Source: Adiantum capillus-veneris (taxonomy: Eukaryota; Streptophyta; Polypodiopsida; Polypodiales; Pteridaceae). Taken from it: 64,000 nucleotides of DNA. The stretch spans positions 74,583,884 through 74,647,883 of the forward strand of contig CM043944.1 of NCBI GenBank assembly GCA_014529385.2, read 5' to 3'. Below the pieces are notes generated by a model. The model was not told the origin of the DNA. It did no database searches and saw only the letters and a list, made by a program, of their open reading frames with translations. Numbering within the stretch: the stretch's first letter is position 1; every line of letters begins with the position of its first letter. Of the stretch, positions 47,372 through 59,500 are shown piece after piece. A program made the position numbers and the translations under genes.

Positions 47372-50261
47372 CTACCCAGTATCCTTCCATTGGACCGTCT
47401 TCTGTTTGCCTTTACCTTTGGACCGGGACGGTGCATGAGAAGTCCCAGTACCAGCATTCTCCTTCTGAATCAGTCGGTAAATGGCCTCTTGCTCAAGCTT
47501 ATCCTGCTGGTCGGTGGTCATGTCTAATTCATAAGGCGTGAGAGAATGATAGGTTTTGGTGTCAGGATCATAGAGTGTACGCCTGCCCTTGCTCAGTCTG
47601 GTTCTAGCCAGCTTATGACAATGCGAAGCAGTATGGATCCATCCTTCTGGAAGAGGCTGATTAGTTTTGACTCGAGCTTTGAAAAGAATTTCAGCCATCT
47701 CCCTGTACTGTGATGCCAGACCCGGCTTTGCTGCAATGTCTTTTTCAAGAAATTTGGAAGATTCAACCGTAAGTTGTAGCAACTGATTAGTAATCCTGGT
47801 CAGTCCTCTGACTTGAATCTTCCACTGGCCCATACACAGCTGGATCCTTTGCATCTCCTCTTTTAGTACCTGAATGTCATTGATTTGGAGAGCCTCATTG
47901 AACAACGTCTGCCAAGTCTTCCACAGTTGACCGCTCATACCAATCCTGAAGCTCATCAGTAATTTTGAAGTATGTGAGACGATCAACTGGTTCTTGATGT
48001 TGAGGATACAACGATGGAAAGAATCTTGGCAACTCGGTTTCTCTTGCTGGAACATCATACAAGAGAACTGGAGAATCATGCACAAATTCTAAGAAATTGA
48101 GAACAGCCTGGTTCTCCTGCTGCACCATCTTTCTGGTGATTCTCACTAGCTGGAACAGTGTTCGGAGAGCAGTTGCCTGTGCCGACTGACATTCGTGTCT
48201 GAGGTCCTCTACTAGTGGCTGTCTAATCCTGAAGAATGGCTTTGACTCTTTGATCCAAAACACCTCTGGCAGTTTCCATTTGCACCAAAACTTCCTTGAG
48301 TTGTACCCTAACATCCTTCATACAACGGTAAGTTGGTTTGTTACCCACAACAGAAGTTCTAGTTCCAGGGATAGAGAGCGACAATCTGCAGTAGACTGCC
48401 TTTGCCAGTACGGGTTTACCACTCTCTCATTAGCATTGAGTATCCATTCAGGAACTCATTCCAGCAGCTGGACTGTACTGGGATGCGCAGGTAGTCGGCA
48501 AGCTTCTTTATCATGGAAAGCTGCTGATTTCCAATGTTCTACCATTTCCCTCGCTCCCACATATAGCCTTTGAAATCTTTCCAAGTCAGTCAAGAGATCA
48601 TCATCCTCCAAATACTTTCTTATGATGGAGGCCTGTTGATGTCTCAATTGCCTATTCAGAGTAATGAGCTGCAGTGAATGATGATGATCAGCCAACTGGT
48701 CTCTCATCCTGTACTTTCATTTTCCCTTTAGCATCTCTGTTGAGATGGAACTGATCATTTGGCTGATTCCCAGTGTGACTGGGCTGCTGCTCTTCAGTCT
48801 GCTGGTTACCCGACTAGTGCTCTTTGTCATGTCCTTCCTGCTGGCCCTCATTCTGATCTGGCTGGTATGGCTATGACTGGCCTCCTTCATTTGGCCTTGT
48901 CCCACCAGTCCCAGGTCCTAGAGGTGGGGATGGTGGTGGGGCATCATCATCATCCTTTGTATGCCCAGCTTCTTGATCATCCTCCTCCTGATCAGCTTCA
49001 TCTTCTTCGTCTTCTTCTTCCTCTTCCAGAGAAGTCTGTTGCTCAATATAATCCATTATAGCTTGGTTCATCAGAGCATTATTGTACTCACTCACCTTGT
49101 CCTGCAAATCTCTTTGCATACTTTCCATCAAGGACTTTAAAATCTCTAAATTGAAAACAGCATTGCCTGATGGGTTTAAAATTTCAGACAAGCTATTGTA
49201 GATGTATCTTTTAGTCAGAGAAGCCTTCAGAGCTGTATGGTGCAGTAACAGTTTTCTGAATTCCGCCCGCTTCATCCTAAGCATTGTTTCAACCCGCTCG
49301 GCAGCTCTTAGTGCTTCATTCCTTTGATTCTTGATAATCATTATTTCAGATTGAGCCTTTTCTAGCTTTTTGTTCAACAACTCATTAGTCCTTTCTGAGT
49401 GAGCTTCCAATACCCTGTGTTGTATGTTCTGCTCTTCCTGGGCTTTCTGGAGATTTTCAATCTGATGTTGTGCTTCTGTCAAGTCAGCTTTGAGCTTTTT
49501 GACTCCCTCCTCTGATCCAGCAGCCTCCATCAGTTGTCCCATACAACTGACAATGGTATTCCAAGAAGACTATAAGGACTGAACATCTGTCTTTGACTGT
49601 GGTTGGATCAGAATCAGTAGGCTCATATATTGCCACTGGAGCCACGTAGGGTACAGTTGCATAATCAGCTTTTGGGCATCCGGAATGCAAATTCTATGGC
49701 TTCTGGTGTCATTGACACCTTCCTACTATTTACCATGGCATTGCCATTTTCAGCATCAAAGGAATCAAGAACTTGCTTGATGATATCTGCATCAAAATCA
49801 ATCCTCGTAGCTTTCAACACAACTCGAAGATCCCAGAGTTGTAGCAGAGTCATTGCTTGATAAGTAAATACATAACGCTGAATTTTACTATACGGGATAA
49901 CAGGAAGGTTTGCCTTTGCCTCAGCAACTATGGCCTGGGTTTCCTCAAGAGACTCCTGCATCTTCTCTGAGCGTTTCTTTCTACCCATACACTATGAGGT
50001 CGATGACGATGAACCAGCCAAAGGAGAAGATGACTTACTTGTTGTGGCAAAGCCGTTTCCTGGTGTTGTTGGCAAGACTATCGGATAGTCAACTCTCTCG
50101 TCAGAGGTCAAAGTTTGCGGCTGCAGCGAAGAAACCTCGGAGCTTGGCGATGGCGAATGGTTAACAGCAGGGAAGCGTCGCGCAGGTGATTTATGAGGAA
50201 AAATGCTAACTCTCCTGACTGTTATACGCGTTCGCGCCATAAAAGCTCCACCACTCACCAC
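47372..50261 (-). pseudogene. 3' ORF after integrase: N-terminal domain, coiled coil, acidic tract
   Basis: Starts near 50261 (or the MGRKKRSEKMQESLEE methionine at 49988). The N-terminal domain includes YSKIQRYVFTYQAMTLLQLW and RKVSMTPEAIEFAFRMP, the latter like plant Transposase_32-type ORFs. Next comes a long coiled coil (49542 to about 49100) including QKAQEEQNIQHRVLEAHSE and ESMQRDLQDKVSEYNNAL, then an acidic run of Glu/Asp (about 48960-49030) and a Pro patch. More helical blocks follow (48707, 48314 and 48085 leftward), ending in a Lys/Gln-rich tail VQWKDTG. Stops and shifts near 49665-49542, 48871-48707 and 48456-48314 break it. Its place after pol and before the LTR matches the env-like slot of Athila elements; no membrane segment is seen. 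Confidence 0.62.
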
Positions 50262-50538
50262 TCCTAGACTTTTGTGCGTCGTTTGCTATTGTGGCAGACA
50301 TGCATTGGACAAGACTATGACCCATATTTGAAATGACTAGCACTGGCGTGCCATTTTACCATTGGACGCTTAAAAATTGGAAAGTGTATCCATGCTGGTA
50401 CTGGACTGATTTCTAGTCTGGCTTGACCATACTGGTACTGATTCTAAGGTCAGCTTGATCTGGTCCTTCTGGTACTGGTTCTGAAGCTGGAACTTGTTGC
50501 ACATGAAAACGTCCAAAAATATCTGATTTCGGTATCTC

Positions 50539-53500
50539 TTAATCAGCAACCTCCAGTTCCTTAGTACCTTGTTCTGGCTCAGTTTCTCTGGTCTCTGAAT
50601 AATAAAGCTTGATCTTTGCTCCATTATATACTCCTGGAAACATAAGTCCAGATAAATATTTCAGTTTGACTGTGCCATTGGAGAAGACCCAATCCACCTC
50701 AAAAGGTCCTGCCCAGGCAATCTTCAAGTTTGGCTTCTTTGGACCTAGTCTAGACTAATATATAAGCACTAAGTCTCCTTTCTGGAACTCTCGAGCTTTA
50801 ATTCGGCAATCATGCCAGTTCCAATATAGCCCTTTGCCTCAATTCATCTAATTGCATCAGTTCATCCAGCCTCTTCTTAAGATTGTGGTTGAAGTCTAAT
50901 CCATACTTCACAGCCATTCTCAGACTGGGGATTACAAACTCCATAGGAACCACAGCTTCAGTACCACACACCATTCTGAATGGTGTCATTCTAGTAGTTA
51001 CCTTATAATCTGTCCTATAAGCCCATAGAGCAGTCTGAAGTTTCAAATCCCACTGGTCTGGTTTCGTTTGCACCACCTTAGTGAGAGTAGTCTTTATTGT
51101 CTTATTGCTACTTTCAGCTTGTCCATTGCATCTGGGATAGTAAGGAGTAGATTTCCGATGCTTTTGACTGAAAGCATATCCAATAGGATTTCCATAGTGT
51201 CATTGATAAAATGTGTTCCTTGATTGGTAACAATCTCTACTCGACATCCATATCGGCAGACAATATTCTCAAACAGAAACCTTGCAGTTGAATTGGCTGT
51301 GTTGTGAGGAAGAGCCTTAGCTTCAACCCACTTGGTAACATAACAAGTAGCCATTACTATGTACTTGTTCTTCCTACGAGTCACCTTCTTAAAAGGTCCC
51401 ATAAAATCCAGTCCCCATTTGATGAATACTCCCAGTGGTTGTATTGGCATCAAGGGAGTCATATCTGCAGCTGTTGGTCGACCCATTCTTTGGCATATGT
51501 CACAAGTTTTACAAAAACTTATGACATCAGCAATCAATGTTTGCCACCACAAACCAGCTTGCAGAATCTTCTTATAGGTTACTTTGTTGGAAAAGTGTCC
51601 ACCAGACTCACCATTATGAGCTTCTGAAATTACTTGCATTCTTCCTTCCATAGGGACACATCGTCGAAGTACACCATCTACACCCAGTCGATAAAGTAAT
51701 CCTCCTATGATGGTAAATTTCAGGCTTTTTATGATCAGAGCTTTCTTCTGATTCTGCTTCCAATCCTCTGGAAAGGCACCTTGGAAAAGGAATTGATAAA
51801 TATCATACCATTCAGGATCCATTGATTCTTCTGCCTCTAACTGAAATAAATCAGCATCCACTAGATCATCTCTCAAGGGTGATTCTAAATATCCTTCCGT
51901 ACTTCTTGAAAGAAAATCAGCTCCACAATGGTTTCGGCCCGGTATTCCATTGCGGGAAACCACATGTCCCAGTAGCTGTCCCTTCCATACTAGAAAAATA
52001 GATTTGAATGGATTCAAACAAATCCTCTTCTCTTGACAGCATTTAAAAACCATCTCTAGGAATAGAAGATGATGTTCCTCATCTGAATAGACAGTGAAGT
52101 CATCCATAAAAATGGCGAGGAACTGATGAAAAAATTCATTAAACATCTCCATCATACACCGCTGAAAAGTGGCTGGTGCATTGCACATGCCAAAAGGCAT
52201 CACCAGATACATGAAATCTCCCCACTCTGTGATGAAGTGGTCTTAGCTCTATCTTCAGGAGCGATCTGTAACTGGTTATAGCCGCTATAACCATCCATGA
52301 AGCTATACATCTCATATCCTGCGATCTCATCAAGAAACATATCAGTAAAAGGTAAGGGAAATGGATCCTTAATAGTCTCGGCATTTAGTTTCCTATAGTC
52401 AACACAAACTCTCAATTTCCCATTCTTTTTGGGAACGACAACTATGGGAAATAACCAATCACTGCTTGCCACTTCCGTAATGAACAAATCCTTGAGAAGA
52501 TTATCAATCTCCTCCTTGACCTTCTTTGCATAGTTGGGGTTCATCCGGTATCTTTGTAATCTTATTGGCCTAGCATCCGGTTTCAGTGGTATTCGATGCT
52601 AACAGACTTCAGGATCTACTCCCTTCAAATCTTTATGTTCCCAAGCAAACACATCTTTATAGTTCTGGAACATTTTTCGTGCCTTTTCCTTCATTGCCGG
52701 GTTGAGGTGCTTGTTAACCTTGATCATTCTGGGATTTTCCTTTGATCCCACATTCCACTCTTCTACTTCTTGATCTTCTGGAATCAACCAGTTTGGTCCG
52801 CCTCCTTTTTGTTTGGTCGATTATTCAGCGTAGTCCCAAGATGGTCCATTCATTTCTGCATCAGTATTCTTATCCAGTTGGTATTCCTCAGAACATACTG
52901 GTTCCTCTACTATGCCAGTATCAGCTAGTTCCTCCATTCTTACAGTTAGCTGCACTGTTCTTTCCCCTGCATTGTCTTCGGTAAACTGATTAGGGAATTG
53001 TCTCTTCTGCTTATCAGCCTGCTCTTTGTTCAGCAAGACTGCATTCAAGTCGATTTCTGCCAAAGGAAATATGTTCATAGCCGCTAGCATTCGCTCGATT
53101 TTCTTGGCTCTATACTTCTGACACAACTCCTTCGGCCTCAGTTCATTTTTCCAGCTCCCGGTATTGTTGGTCTGGATTTGGATTCTGCCACTTGCCCCTT
53201 CTATGGTGAGAGTTTGGTTTGCATAGTCATGAACAGCATGTGCTATTCTTAACCATGGGCATCCTAGTAGCATTCCATATGCTCCCTACACATCTACGAC
53301 TAGGAAACTGGTTTTGAATTTCTCCCTCCCAACTCTTATCTGCATGTTTTCAATCATACACGTCGCCTGCACGACTCTATGATGTGCCATTCTTACTTTG
53401 AATGGTGCTGGTTTCATATTAGTGATACCCATTTTTTTGCTGAAGATGGGCTCCCATTATGTTGACTCCTGCCCCTCCATCCAGGATAACGCTTGATAGA

Positions 53501-53805
53501 GGTTCCCACTCCTTCCTGACCTTGTAGTCTACCTAAATAAGTGGAACTTCATCATCCCGGACAGCCGTCAGGTCCACTGTTCTGGCCTTTGCCTCAATCT
53601 TCCTGCACTGTCTGATAAAGTTGGCCACCTCAAGCAAGGTCTTTCTTATATCCTCCAGCTCTACTGTTAGCTTCTGGATTCTATCACAAATTTTCACATG
53701 AATTTCTTCTCTCTCTTGGTCAGACTGATTGTCAGAGCTTAAAGAACTGGTATCTTCACACTGCCATTCGTTTGCAATGCTTCTACTCTTTCCATCCACT
53801 CCCAT
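50539..53805 (-). pseudogene. Athila-like gypsy protease, RT and integrase; RNase H missing
   Basis: Order on the minus strand: a coiled segment at 53533-53805; protease distal block MLLGCPWLRIAHAVHDYANQ (53273-53214); RT (52544-51950) with SSDWLFPIVVVPKKNGKLRV, GMCNAPATFQR and IFMDDFTVYS. The text then jumps from GHVVSRNGI straight to GRNHCGADFLSR, so the RT thumb and RNase H (roughly 190 residues) are deleted at about 51942. The integrase has HNGESGGHF...CDICQ, GLDFMGPF and EIVTNQGTHF (Asp replaced by Asn), and after a shift at about 51140 GQAESSNK and WAYRTDYKVTTRMTPF. A C-terminal segment (50539-50727) has WAGPFEVDWVF. Other shifts occur near 52210 and 52600. Defective for both RNase H and strand transfer. 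Confidence 0.9.
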
Positions 53806-53835
53806 TTCATCAGCTAGTCATTGTACCACAGCTAG

Positions 53836-56524
53836 TGAGGCGGTCCGGCGCGGGCAACAAGAGAGGCGACCTCTAAACACCCCTCAAGGCTCCCGTGCTG
53901 CTCAATTGGGGCTGGGGCAACCACAAGCACAACACAACAACAAACCCACAGCCAAACCCAAACAAGATAGGGGCACCACCTAGTTATGGTATGCGAACTA
54001 GGATGCAAGAGAGATTTTGGCACAACCAAGAAGATGCACCACACAACACACACAAGCAACCTCACACCAAGACACACACAAAATGGACCAGAGAGAGCTA
54101 GAGCAAAGGGAAGAGAGAGAGAGAAAAGGATCTTGCGTAATACCTTATTTGTGACTTGCAAATGGAGATGGTTCGTTATGATGCTATCGTAGAACTTGTA
54201 CAAAACTCACTCAATGCTTAGTGATTGCTAAACATTGCCAAAACACACACACACACTGTCTTAGGGTGTGGGAGACCTCTCACCACAATACCCTCTTACA
54301 ATGGACACAAAATTGGCAATGAAAAACACACTAAAACACTTCCTAAAATCAAGATCAACCGATAAAAACTCAAAATACACAAGTCACCTTGAATTCACCA
54401 AACCGTATTGCACAAATAGAAGGACGAAGATTTGAACGTCGAATCACGCCTTTGATGCACCAAACCTCAATTTATTGATGATGAAGGAGCATATACAATA
54501 GTGGTTTTGAGATTTGTGGAACTCAACGCTCTCTCACTTGCAATGTGTAGCTTGAAGGCTTCTCTCACACCAAGAGTGAAGCTCACAAGTGGTTGCTACA
54601 CCTAAGTCTCTCCTCACGCATAGAGTGTTGGGGTGCTATGTGAGATATTGGAGGTTGTTTTACAAGAAGGAGAGGGGCCTATTTATAGGTTGGAGACCCC
54701 ATATTAAGATTATTGGAAATCCTAATTTACAAGCTAACAAATCAGGATTATGATTTTTTTGAATATCAAAACATTGCGGGCCTTCTTTGTCTGCTTGAGT
54801 CATGGGTGTGGGCTCAAAAGAGAGCATTATTGATGGTAGATAAGGTGAAAGTAAGTAAGGAGAGAGAGAGAGAGAGAGAGAGAGTTACTATACACATGTC
54901 TTGAGGTGAGGTGTCTTTTATGGTTAGGTCAATGGCTATTTTGTGTTAGTATGTTAGTGGTTAGTGTTAGTAATCACTAGAAAGTTAATGATATATTTAC
55001 AATGGGTAGAATGGGTGGGATGGTTGGAGTAAGATGGTTGAATGAAGTGAACAAATCCTTGTGATGGTGAAGCTTGAAGAAGTTTTGGACTTACTTGTGT
55101 AGGTTCTTAAAATGACCATCGATCTTCTTCTTCGTCTTCTCTTCTTTATGCCACCGCTGCCAAGGTTGATCATCGTGATGAAAATGGTAATTCCGTTGAT
55201 GAGATCTTTTGATTTGCAGAGGTTAAGCATGGTACACATGCTGAATTTATGTATATATATAAGGAGTAAGATGGAATTGTACTTTGGAGATAATAGAGAG
55301 AGGCATAGAGCTGGTGTATGTACATGGAGAGCTCATATGAGAGCTATGGGAGTAAGTGGGGAGGTTAATGGTGAAGAAGGTGAGAGAAACCATTGAAGGT
55401 GCAGGTTTGAGTGAGGGATTGAGAGAAATGTGTGTGTGTGTGTGTGTGTGTGTGTAGAAGTGTGGAAAGAGGTGAGAGAAGACTATGGGCTACTTGTGAA
55501 AAAAGTGGGCAGACTGGGGTCCACTCAAAAAATCATAGCTCACCGCTGGTAGCTCCAAAAATCATGAAAACATTTGAGGTGATTATTCAGAGCGTGGGCT
55601 ACATTTTCTCTTTTGATCACCGCTCCAAATTTGGAGTGGAGATAGGTGCCAAAATTCTCACCAAAAAGCCTGTTTTTTATGCCTGCAAAAGTCTTTTAGT
55701 GGCCCCCTCCTTTGTTGAATTTGTACAATGCATCCAAGAGTGAGCCCCTCCTTTGTCATATTATAATACAAAGCATTCAAGTCGCCCTTGACCCATGCAT
55801 GGAGGAGGATTATTGGTGAAATAAGAAATATATACATGGTGGGACTAGTGTATGGACTATTCATGGACTTTAGCTCAATGAGCACATGGTGTTAGAATAA
55901 TGAGTAAAAAATAATAATAAAAATATGGAGGAGTTATGGATATGGAAAGATATTGGAATCATATGATATGGTCCCTCCTTGAATTATTTTGGGTGAAAGA
56001 GGAAAAGGTATGCAAGTAAATAATATAATAAAAGTAACCAATGAGTAGAAATCAATTTTTTGTTTTCCCGAGGGTGAGGGTGAAAATGTAGGAGTGATTA
56101 TTATAAAGGAAAAATATGAGGTTAGAGTATGTACATATTGGCAAAAAAAATAATAATAATAATAATTATGGTGTAAGAGGATGAAAGAAGGTGTACATAG
56201 GTTCAATAAAACACACACTTAAGTAGAAATATTTAAATAAAATACCAAAATAATTATAAAAAATCCCTATATTTAGGCCATATATACAATGAAATATTTA
56301 CACACAAAGAGGCCATAATATACTTTTATTTTTTATTTTTTTTTGGCTCACCTAGCCCAGTGACTAGCTAGCTGAGGGTTTTTAAGAAGATATGGGAAAA
56401 GTCCCGTGACTCACGCACGCCTATGTACAGTGAAATGGTAGGGATAGCCACAGTGTTTGGGTGATTTTGGTAGGGTGAGGTAACTCACTGTGGCAATTAC
56501 AAAGAGCCGAAAAAACGGCTATCA
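53836..56524 (-). repeat. 3' LTR of Tat-like element (2689 bp)
   Basis: Plus-strand start TGAGGCGGTC and end GGCTATCA; minus-strand start TGATAGCC follows the polypurine tract. It contains (CA)n near 54243, (GA)n at 54859-54882, (GT)n at 55430-55456, a TATA box at 54670-54683 and AT-rich U3 sequence. Apparent short ORFs in it also occur in the right LTR and are not genes. Confidence 0.93.
54670..54683 (-). promoter_or_regulatory. TATA box of Tat-like LTR
   Basis: Minus strand ACCTATAAATAGGC, a textbook plant TATA box. The right LTR has the same site (63292-63302) with one base changed just downstream. It implies a U3 of about 1.85 kb and R/U5 of about 0.8 kb. Confidence 0.75.
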
Positions 56525-56537
56525 TTAGCCCTCCCCC
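56525..56537 (-). promoter_or_regulatory. Polypurine tract of Tat-like element
   Basis: Minus strand GGGGGAGGGCTAA directly before the LTR start TGATAGCC, and just after the gag-pol stop. Confidence 0.88.
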
Positions 56538-56552
56538 TGGATGATGGTATAT

Positions 56553-59500
56553 TCATGTACCATCATAGAGCATCTTTTCCAAAGAGAGTGCTTCAGAGTC
56601 CTTGACGAGATCTTCATTGTTTAGCCCCTCAGAATTTTGGCTGGAGTTACACTCATGCTTCATGTAACAATACTTACATAAGACAGCGGCCTTTGGACAG
56701 ATCTTTGGTAGATCCTTTGGTAGAAGGCGACTCAAATAGGGCTTCAAGCGATACCCGTTTACTTTCCTGGAGTGCTCTTTACCATTCAAGTCCATAAGCT
56801 GATAGTAACTTGAATTGAAAGCCTTCTTGACTATGTATGGCCCTTGCCATCTTGTTTCAAACTTGGCATCAAAACGATTGTCAAGTCGATTGTCATACCT
56901 TAGCACAAGCTCTCCTTCCTTGATGCCTTTGTCCTTCCGTTTCTTGTCGTGCGTTTCTTTCGCTTGTGTGGCTTTCCTCTTGTAGCACTCGTATGCTGCT
57001 TCTCTTTTCCACTCAAGCTCCACTAACGTAAGAAGTCGATCCATCCATACCTCTTGATCATCTTGTGCTCCTTTGCCATGAAGTCGCATTGTTGGAATGT
57101 TGAGCTCAATAGGCTGCAAAGCCTCTTGACCATAGACCAAGTGAAATGGTGTGAACTCCGTGGCTTCCCTATATGTGGTTCGATATGCCCACAAGGCACC
57201 ATCCAAGAAGTCATCCCATAATTTTGTCTTGTTTTGCACCATCTTTCTAATGATTCCTGCAATGACACCATTAGCCTTCTCCACCAAACCATTTGACTGT
57301 GGGTAGTATGGTGTGCTATGACGATGTAGAATGTGAAGCTCTTCATAAACTTCTGTGAGCAAGCCCTTCCTAAACCCTGGACCATTATCAGAAACAATCT
57401 CCAAAGGTGTGCCAAATCTGCAACAAATGTGAGTATACACAAACTTGCTAACCGTCCTCTCATTCACTCTTGCCACACTTTGAGCTTCCACCCACCTAGT
57501 CATATAGTCTACAGCCACTAGAATGTAGAGTTTACCATTTTTTGTCCTAGGCAGAGGACCCATAGCATCAATGCCCCACTTTTCAAAGGGTCCATTTGCA
57601 AGCACTATTTGCCTCGGGCCATGCACCAACCTTCTATTTCCATTTATCTGACAATTGTGACAGCTTTTACACCAATGTTGAACATCCACATGCAAGCTTG
57701 GCCAAACATACCCCGCAAGCAAAATCTTCTTCACAGTTGATTCTTGGGCAAAATGACCACCACATGCCTCTTCATGCAAACCTTTTAGAATGGCTGGAAT
57801 TTCCTCAATAGTTGGTACTCTTCTGCATACGTGATCCTTCCCTTTTTGATAGAGGGAGCCTTCTAGGAAGAGATATACGCTTGCCTTCTTCATGAGTCTC
57901 CTCTTCTGAGCTTTTGTGAAGTCTGGTGGAAACTCACCCTCCAAAATGTAGCCAATGATGGGAGCCAATGACTCCAATCCCTGGTACCTCGGTTGCTTGA
58001 CAGCTGCTGCCACCATGATGACCTGCACTTCTCTCTCAACACATGTAACTGCTTGTTGTGCAAGTAAATCGGCATCTTCATTTTGTTTCCTCGGAATATG
58101 ATATAGTTGCACTTCTTCAAACTGATTAAACATCTTACGAATGGCATGAACTTTTGTCCTTAAGCTTTCATTCTTGCATGCCCAAATGCCTAAAATCTGT
58201 TTAACAATGAGAAGTGCATCTCCCTTTACCATGAGACGTTTTATCCCTTGGCCAATGCACATCTTCAAACCATGAAGTAGTGTGTCGTATTCTGCTTCAT
58301 TGTTGCTAGTTGAACCTGGTAGATTGACCTTCTCTTTCATGACCACCTCTCCACTTGGGTTGAGCAACACTAGCCCTCCCCCTGCTTTTCCTGTGGCTCG
58401 TCGAAAAGCTCCATCAAAGAACAAGGTAAAAGCATTGGGAATACTTTTTGGTGGTGGCAATGGTAGGGTCTTTACTTGAGGCACCTTAATTTCCTTCTCA
58501 TGTACCCTATAAGTGAGAATCCCTGCCAATTGTGCACGCACACTATCTTCTACCTTGAAAGAGTATTGGAACTCTTGCAACTCCATAATCCACTTTGAGA
58601 TCCTAGTACTAAGATTCATTTGAGAAGACACCCAAGGGAACAAATTTTCTGCAGTGAGAATTACAAAAGGTTTTGGTAGTAAGTAGGATCTAAAATTTCT
58701 CACCGCAAACATGAGAGAAAGCATCATGAGTTCTGCTTCTGTGTAGTCTCTCTCCAAAGCATTCATGACCCTACTAGCAAAGTAGATGGGTCGCATCCTT
58801 GTACTGTGGGGATCTTGTTGTAGCAACACAGCACCAATTGTTTCCCTTCCAACACTAGAGCTAACAAAGAATGTGTACTCCCAACAAGGAGGCATGAGTG
58901 TTGGTAGCTCTGACAAAATGACTTTAATGTTACAAAAATACTCTTCAAGCTCATCAGACCATGCAAATTCTACTTGTTGTGTCAACTTTTGCAAAGGATG
59001 AAGCAACTCCGAGGCTAAGTGAATGAAGCGTGACATATACTTCACCTTTTGAATGAATGAGATGACCTCCTTAAGACTCTTGGGTGATGGTAGCTCAATA
59101 AGAGCCTTTGCCTTCGAAGGATCCACTTCAATGCCTTTGTAAGAAACTTTATGACCAAGCAAGATTACTTCATCCTCACCTATATGGCACTTGTCGGGGT
59201 TGAGTTGACCTCCCATGTCGTAGAGCTTCTTTAAACCTTCTTCTACCCTTTGTAGATGCAATGATTTTGAGCTATAAATACAGAAATCATCAATGAACAC
59301 CCTAATTGACTTTCCAAAGAATGCTTGAAACACCATGTTCATGAAACGTTGGAATGTTGCAGGAGCATTTGTCAGACCAAATGGCATGACTCTAAAAGCA
59401 TAACAACCCCAAGGAGTGATAAAGGTTGTTTTCAATTGATCTTCCAATGCGATACCTATTTGAAAGTAGCCTGAGTAGCCATCGTACACAGTGTACTTCT

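Noticed and set aside
53836-55400. Short ORFs repeated at 62500-63870
   Set aside because: They are identical because both stretches are LTRs of the same element, not because they are conserved genes.
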